64,000 nt of DNA from Saccharofermentans sp. (GTDB taxonomy: Bacteria; Bacillota; Clostridia; Saccharofermentanales; Saccharofermentanaceae), in the NCBI GenBank assembly GCA_024688685.1, contig JAILDX010000038.1, positions 62,001 to 126,000 of the forward strand. The letters are read 5' to 3'. Of the stretch, positions 59,863-64,000 are shown in pieces. The notes under the pieces are model-generated. The model was not told the DNA's origin, ran no database searches, and saw only the letters and a program-made list of their open reading frames with translations. Made by a program: the position numbers and the translations under genes. Position 1 is the first letter of the stretch. Every line of letters starts with the position of its first letter.

Positions 59863-60002
59863 ATGAATACCTTTCTGTTTTTGGATTCTTGATGAAATAA
59901 TAATATCATACTATTATTTATCTCTATTTTGTGATTATTCTTGATTTTTACAGGTTTTATATGCAAAATTTAGAAAATATATTAGTGGAGAGTGTTTGAT
60001 CC

Positions 60003-60770
60003 TTGTTTTTTTCAAATCTCAAATTCTGGGCAAAGTATTATTTCAATATAGACGATCTGGGTAAAGGTATCGTTTCCAAGCTTATCTTCATACTTTTGCT
60101 TGCGTCAAAAGTATCGATAAGGTTTCTGCCCGCCAAATACACAGATTTTTCTGAACTTACCGCATGGTTCAACACAGTGCTCAAAGCAGATGAGGTCACC
60201 GAAGAGATGATGATGATCCCTTTGACAAGGGAGAATATGATATATCTCGCTCTTTCAGTCTTTGTATTATTCTTCTGCATCTCTGTATCTATATTCTATT
60301 CAGGCCTTGTCATCAGACACAGCAGAAGACTTGTCTCAGGTGTAAAGATAATATCGGCAGGGGAGTACTGGCTTAGATTTATACTGGTGGAGATCGCTTT
60401 CGCGTTCCTGTATGTTCCTTTTATCTTTGCCGCTGTCTATCTTCTTCTCCTGTTCCTGCTTGCGATTCCGTTCATATGCAACGCTGTTGCCAGTTATTTA
60501 TCAGGGGACAGAGGCCTTTGGGATTCAATCGCGGGCTGTTCGAAGCAGCTTAGAGGAAAATATCTGTTGTTTCTGAGAGACTTGTGCGGTGTATACCTTG
60601 TTTATCTTGTAATCGGTTTTGTCATATCTCTGTTGTCATATGTGTCATCGACAGTGTACTTCATCATGGATGCAGCGCTTGACTGCTGGTTCTATCTGGC
60701 TTTTGCAAGAGTCTGTGCGATCCAGTACACAATTGGCGAGAGATTCACATCCGGACGCATGGTTTACTGA
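60003..60770 (+). CDS. Multi-TM membrane protein of unknown function
   Basis: 255 aa, TTG start, about five hydrophobic segments; no recognised family. Confidence 0.6.
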   Translation: MFFSNLKFWAKYYFNIDDLGKGIVSKLIFILLLASKVSIRFLPAKYTDFSELTAWFNTVLKADEVTEEMMMIPLTRENMIYLALSVFVLFFCISVSIFYSGLVIRHSRRLVSGVKIISAGEYWLRFILVEIAFAFLYVPFIFAAVYLLLLFLLAIPFICNAVASYLSGDRGLWDSIAGCSKQLRGKYLLFLRDLCGVYLVYLVIGFVISLLSYVSSTVYFIMDAALDCWFYLAFARVCAIQYTIGERFTSGRMVY

Positions 60771-60856
60771 TTATTTTTGTGCTATTTAATATTGGCATTT
60801 TCTAAAAGAAAAATATAAAATAGTAGGGCATTAGTAGAACACGGAGGATTTTTAAT

Positions 60857-62035
60857 ATGTCTAACGAATCAATTGCCATTCAAAAGCATGCTGAATGGAA
60901 GGGTAAGATCGAAGTTATCGCAACTGCTCCCGTAGGAACAAAGGAAGAGCTTTCAATAGCTTATACTCCCGGAGTTGCTGCGCCTTGTCTGGAGATCCAG
61001 AAGGATGTCGATCTTTCATATAAGTACACAAGACGTCACAATCTTGTAGCTGTTGTTACAGATGGTACAGCAGTTCTTGGTCTTGGCGATATCGGACCTG
61101 AGGCAGGTATGCCTGTTATGGAAGGTAAGTGCGCACTCTTCAAGGCTTTTGCTGATGTTGATGCTTTCCCGCTCTGCATCAGATCGAAAGATGTCGATAC
61201 GATCGTTGAGACTGTTGCGCTTCTCGCAGGTTCTTTCGGCGGCGTAAATCTTGAGGATATCTCGGCTCCCAGATGTTTCGAGATCGAGAGAAAGCTCAAG
61301 GAGAGACCTGACGTTGATATCCCGATCTTCCACGATGACCAGCACGGTACAGCAGTTATTACTCTTGCAGGTCTTACAAATGCTCTTAAGATCGTCGGCA
61401 AGAAGATGGAAGATATCCACGTTGTAGTTAACGGTGCAGGTGCCGCTGCTACAGCTATCACAAAGCTCCTTATCTCCAGAGGACTGAAGAATGTTATCCT
61501 CTGCGACCGTAAGGGTGCTATCTATGATGGAAGAGACGGACTTAATCCTGCAAAAGAAGAGATGGCAAAGATCACCAATCCCGATAAGAAGGCAGGAAGC
61601 CTTAAGGATGTTATAGTTGGTGCTGATGTATTCATCGGAGTTTCTGCTCCCGGTGTTCTCACAGCTGATATGGTCGCTACAATGGCTAAGGATCCTATCG
61701 TATTTGCATGTGCTAACCCTACACCTGAGATCCTTCCTGATGAGGCTAAGAAGGCTGGCGTTGCAGTTATGGCTACAGGAAGATCAGACTTCCCGAACCA
61801 GGTTAACAACGTTCTTGCATTCCCCGGTATCTTCAGAGGCGCTCTCGATGTAAGAGCTTCCGATATCAATGATGAGATGAAGATCGCTGCCGCTAACGCT
61901 ATTGCAGGTATTGTTTCCGATGAGGAACTCAATCCTGAATACATCCTTCCCGATGCTTTCGACCCTAGAGTCGGCAAGGCTGTTGCTGCTGCTGTTGCAC
62001 AGGCTGCAAGAGATTCCGGCGTAGCCCGCATCTGA
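60857..62035 (+). CDS. NAD(P)-dependent malic enzyme
   Basis: 'LSIAYTPGVAAPCLEI', 'TDGTAVLGLGDIGPEAGMPVMEGK', 'FHDDQHGTAVITLAGL', 'VVNGAGAAATAI'. Confidence 0.96.
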   Translation: MSNESIAIQKHAEWKGKIEVIATAPVGTKEELSIAYTPGVAAPCLEIQKDVDLSYKYTRRHNLVAVVTDGTAVLGLGDIGPEAGMPVMEGKCALFKAFADVDAFPLCIRSKDVDTIVETVALLAGSFGGVNLEDISAPRCFEIERKLKERPDVDIPIFHDDQHGTAVITLAGLTNALKIVGKKMEDIHVVVNGAGAAATAITKLLISRGLKNVILCDRKGAIYDGRDGLNPAKEEMAKITNPDKKAGSLKDVIVGADVFIGVSAPGVLTADMVATMAKDPIVFACANPTPEILPDEAKKAGVAVMATGRSDFPNQVNNVLAFPGIFRGALDVRASDINDEMKIAAANAIAGIVSDEELNPEYILPDAFDPRVGKAVAAAVAQAARDSGVARI

Positions 62036-62046
62036 CAAACTTACTG

Positions 62047-62092
62047 CTCACCTGCATTACAGGCTTGTCTTGTATGCAGGTGAGTATTTTAT
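62047..62092 (+). terminator. Probable intrinsic terminator/attenuator after the malic enzyme gene
   Basis: CTCACCTGCAT (62047-62057) / ATGCAGGTGAG (62074-62084) followed by TATTTTATATT. Confidence 0.6.
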
Positions 62093-62111
62093 ATTGAAGT
62101 GGAGGCAGAAT

Positions 62112-62600
62112 ATGATAGATCACATTGAATTGTTGAGACTTATTGAGAATGATGCAAAGCTTTCCTTAGAGGATATTGCGGTAAGGCTCGGCGCTTCTGA
62201 AGAAGAGGTCAGCAAAGAGATCAAGTATCTTGAAGATGAGAAGATAATCCTCGGTTATACGACAAACATCAACTGGGAGAAGCAGCTTCCCGAGCACTGC
62301 ATCGGCATGATCGAAGTCAGGATCACGCCTATCAAGGGCAAGGGATACGATCAGGTTGCAAATATCATCAGCCAGTATGATAAGGTTTCCGCATGCTACC
62401 TTATGTCCGGCGGTTTTGACCTTATGGTCATTTATGAGGACATGAGTCTCAGGGATATTGCTAATTTTGTTAACCAGAAGATAGCTACTCAGGAAGGTGT
62501 ACTGTCTACTACGACCCACTTCATCCTCAAGAAGTACAAGGCTAACGGAATAATGTTTGACGCAGCAGACAAAGACGACAGGCAGGCAATAATATTATGA
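62112..62600 (+). CDS. Lrp/AsnC family transcriptional regulator
   Basis: 'HIELLRLIENDAKLSLEDIAVRLGASEEEVSKEIKYLEDEKIILGYTTNINWE' wHTH plus RAM domain. Confidence 0.93.
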   Translation: MIDHIELLRLIENDAKLSLEDIAVRLGASEEEVSKEIKYLEDEKIILGYTTNINWEKQLPEHCIGMIEVRITPIKGKGYDQVANIISQYDKVSACYLMSGGFDLMVIYEDMSLRDIANFVNQKIATQEGVLSTTTHFILKKYKANGIMFDAADKDDRQAIIL

Positions 62601-63781
62601 CGGACGGGACAAGTAAACTATCTGAAGTCGTAAATAAAGTACCGCCTTCAGCTATCAGGAGATTTTTTGATCTTGCAAATGAGATGAAAGGTCATGTTAT
62701 CTCACTTTCGATAGGTGAGCCAGACTTTGTTACTCCGTGGTCTATCAGAGAAGCAGGCATTAACTCTTTACGCGAAGGATATACCCATTATTCCCCAAAT
62801 TCAGGGTATATGGAAGCCAGGGAGGCAATCTGTTCTTACATACAGAGAAGATATGGGGTTTCATATTCATCCAAGGAAGAATGCCTTATTACCGTAGGAG
62901 GAAGTGAAGGTCTCGATCTTGTTGCAAGGGCTCTTATCAATCCCGGCGATGAAGTCGTTATCGTTGAACCCTGCTTTGTCGCATATAAGGCTACTGTAAT
63001 GTTTGCTCACGGTGTTCCTGTAGTTATCTCCACAAAGGAGGAGAATGACTACAAGCTTATGCCTGAGGAACTTGAGGCTGCGATTACAGATAAGACAAAG
63101 TATATCATCCTCGGGTATCCGAGCAATCCGACCGGAGCTGTAATGACATATGATGATCTTAAGAAGATAAAGGACGTTCTTGTTAAGTATCCTGATATCA
63201 CGATCATCTCAGATGAGCTTTACTGTGAACTCAATTACCTTGACAGCAAACCGTCTTCGCTGATCCAGTTCCCTGAGCTAAGAGACAGAACTGTTATGAT
63301 CAACGGTTTCTCAAAGTCTTATGCAATGACAGGTTTCAGGATCGGTTACAGTGTCGGACCGAAGAGTATAATTGCCGCCATGACCAAGATACATCAGTAC
63401 TGCATCATGAGTGCGCCTTCAACCGCGCAGTTTGCAGTTATAGAAGCTGCTTCCAACGGTGATTCATGCATTGAAGAGATGCGCAATGAGTATAACCACA
63501 GAAGAAGAGTCCTCCTTAAGGGCTTATCCGATGCAGGACTTAAGTGTTTTACTCCGTATGGCGCTTTTTATGCATTCCCTTCCATTGAGGGTCTCGGCAT
63601 CCAGTCAGATGAATTCTGCGAGAGGTTCCTTCTCGAGAAGAAAGTAGCCATAGTCCCCGGCAAAGCTTTTGGAGAATGTGGTGAAGGTCATGTAAGGATA
63701 AGCTATGCAGCTTCAATAGATGATATAAAAGATGCAGTAGTAAGATTAAAGGAATTTGTAGAGGAACTTAAAAATGCTTGA
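62597..63781 (+). CDS. Class I/II pyridoxal-phosphate aminotransferase
   Basis: 'HVISLSIGEPDFVTP', 'YTHYSPNSGYMEAREAI', 'GYPSNPTGAV', 'INGFSKSYAMTGFRIGY'. Confidence 0.95.
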   Translation: MTDGTSKLSEVVNKVPPSAIRRFFDLANEMKGHVISLSIGEPDFVTPWSIREAGINSLREGYTHYSPNSGYMEAREAICSYIQRRYGVSYSSKEECLITVGGSEGLDLVARALINPGDEVVIVEPCFVAYKATVMFAHGVPVVISTKEENDYKLMPEELEAAITDKTKYIILGYPSNPTGAVMTYDDLKKIKDVLVKYPDITIISDELYCELNYLDSKPSSLIQFPELRDRTVMINGFSKSYAMTGFRIGYSVGPKSIIAAMTKIHQYCIMSAPSTAQFAVIEAASNGDSCIEEMRNEYNHRRRVLLKGLSDAGLKCFTPYGAFYAFPSIEGLGIQSDEFCERFLLEKKVAIVPGKAFGECGEGHVRISYAASIDDIKDAVVRLKEFVEELKNA

Positions 63782-64000
63782 ATTCGATAACATCAGACTT
63801 GAGCTGGAGGCTCTTGAGGAACCTATCCTTTCACTCAAGGAATCACTTCATATCGATCATGTAAAGACACAGATAAGCGAGCTTGAAGCAAGAACACAGG
63901 AACCCGGATTCTGGGATGATGTTGATAAGGCACAGTCTCTTCAGACAAACCTTGCAAGACTCCAGAAGAAAGTGGACGGTTTCAATTCTTTGTTTAACAC
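63774..64000 (+). CDS. prfB: Peptide chain release factor 2, N-terminal part (runs off window)
   Basis: MLEFDNIRLELEALEEPILSLKESLHIDHVKTQISELEARTQEPGFWDDVDKAQSLQ...; RF2 'EPGFWDD' motif. Confidence 0.88.
   Translation, partial: MLEFDNIRLELEALEEPILSLKESLHIDHVKTQISELEARTQEPGFWDDVDKAQSLQTNLARLQKKVDGFNSLFN

Overview
This 64 kb window is a dense, mostly housekeeping chromosomal segment. Gene content and families (DUF975, ClpE-type ATPase, T-box-regulated thrS, ComEA, BirA, CdaA/YbbR) suggest Clostridia/Bacillota; this is inference only. About 50 protein genes are supported, plus one tRNA-Glu(CTC), a T-box leader upstream of thrS, several intrinsic terminators, and one RAYT/IS200-like transposase unit bounded by a 29-bp perfect inverted repeat. 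A related transposase-less inverted-repeat element lies between pyk and glnS. No CRISPR array, rRNA or prophage is seen. The best candidate for an undescribed system is 43545-47567: a translationally coupled cassette of a zinc-ribbon protein with a degenerate kinase-like region, two paralogous vWA-like proteins, and a short divergent adenylosuccinate-synthetase homologue. Other notable points: a CdaA-YbbR single-chain fusion; AroB-like and M28-like proteins that appear to have lost catalytic residues; a NadD-YqeK fusion; PurH replaced by a PurO-like protein plus standalone AICAR formyltransferase; a prfB start lacking the usual frameshift stop; and intrinsic terminators embedded in the 3' coding ends of convergent neighbours. 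All family calls come from reading motifs by eye; no database search was run.
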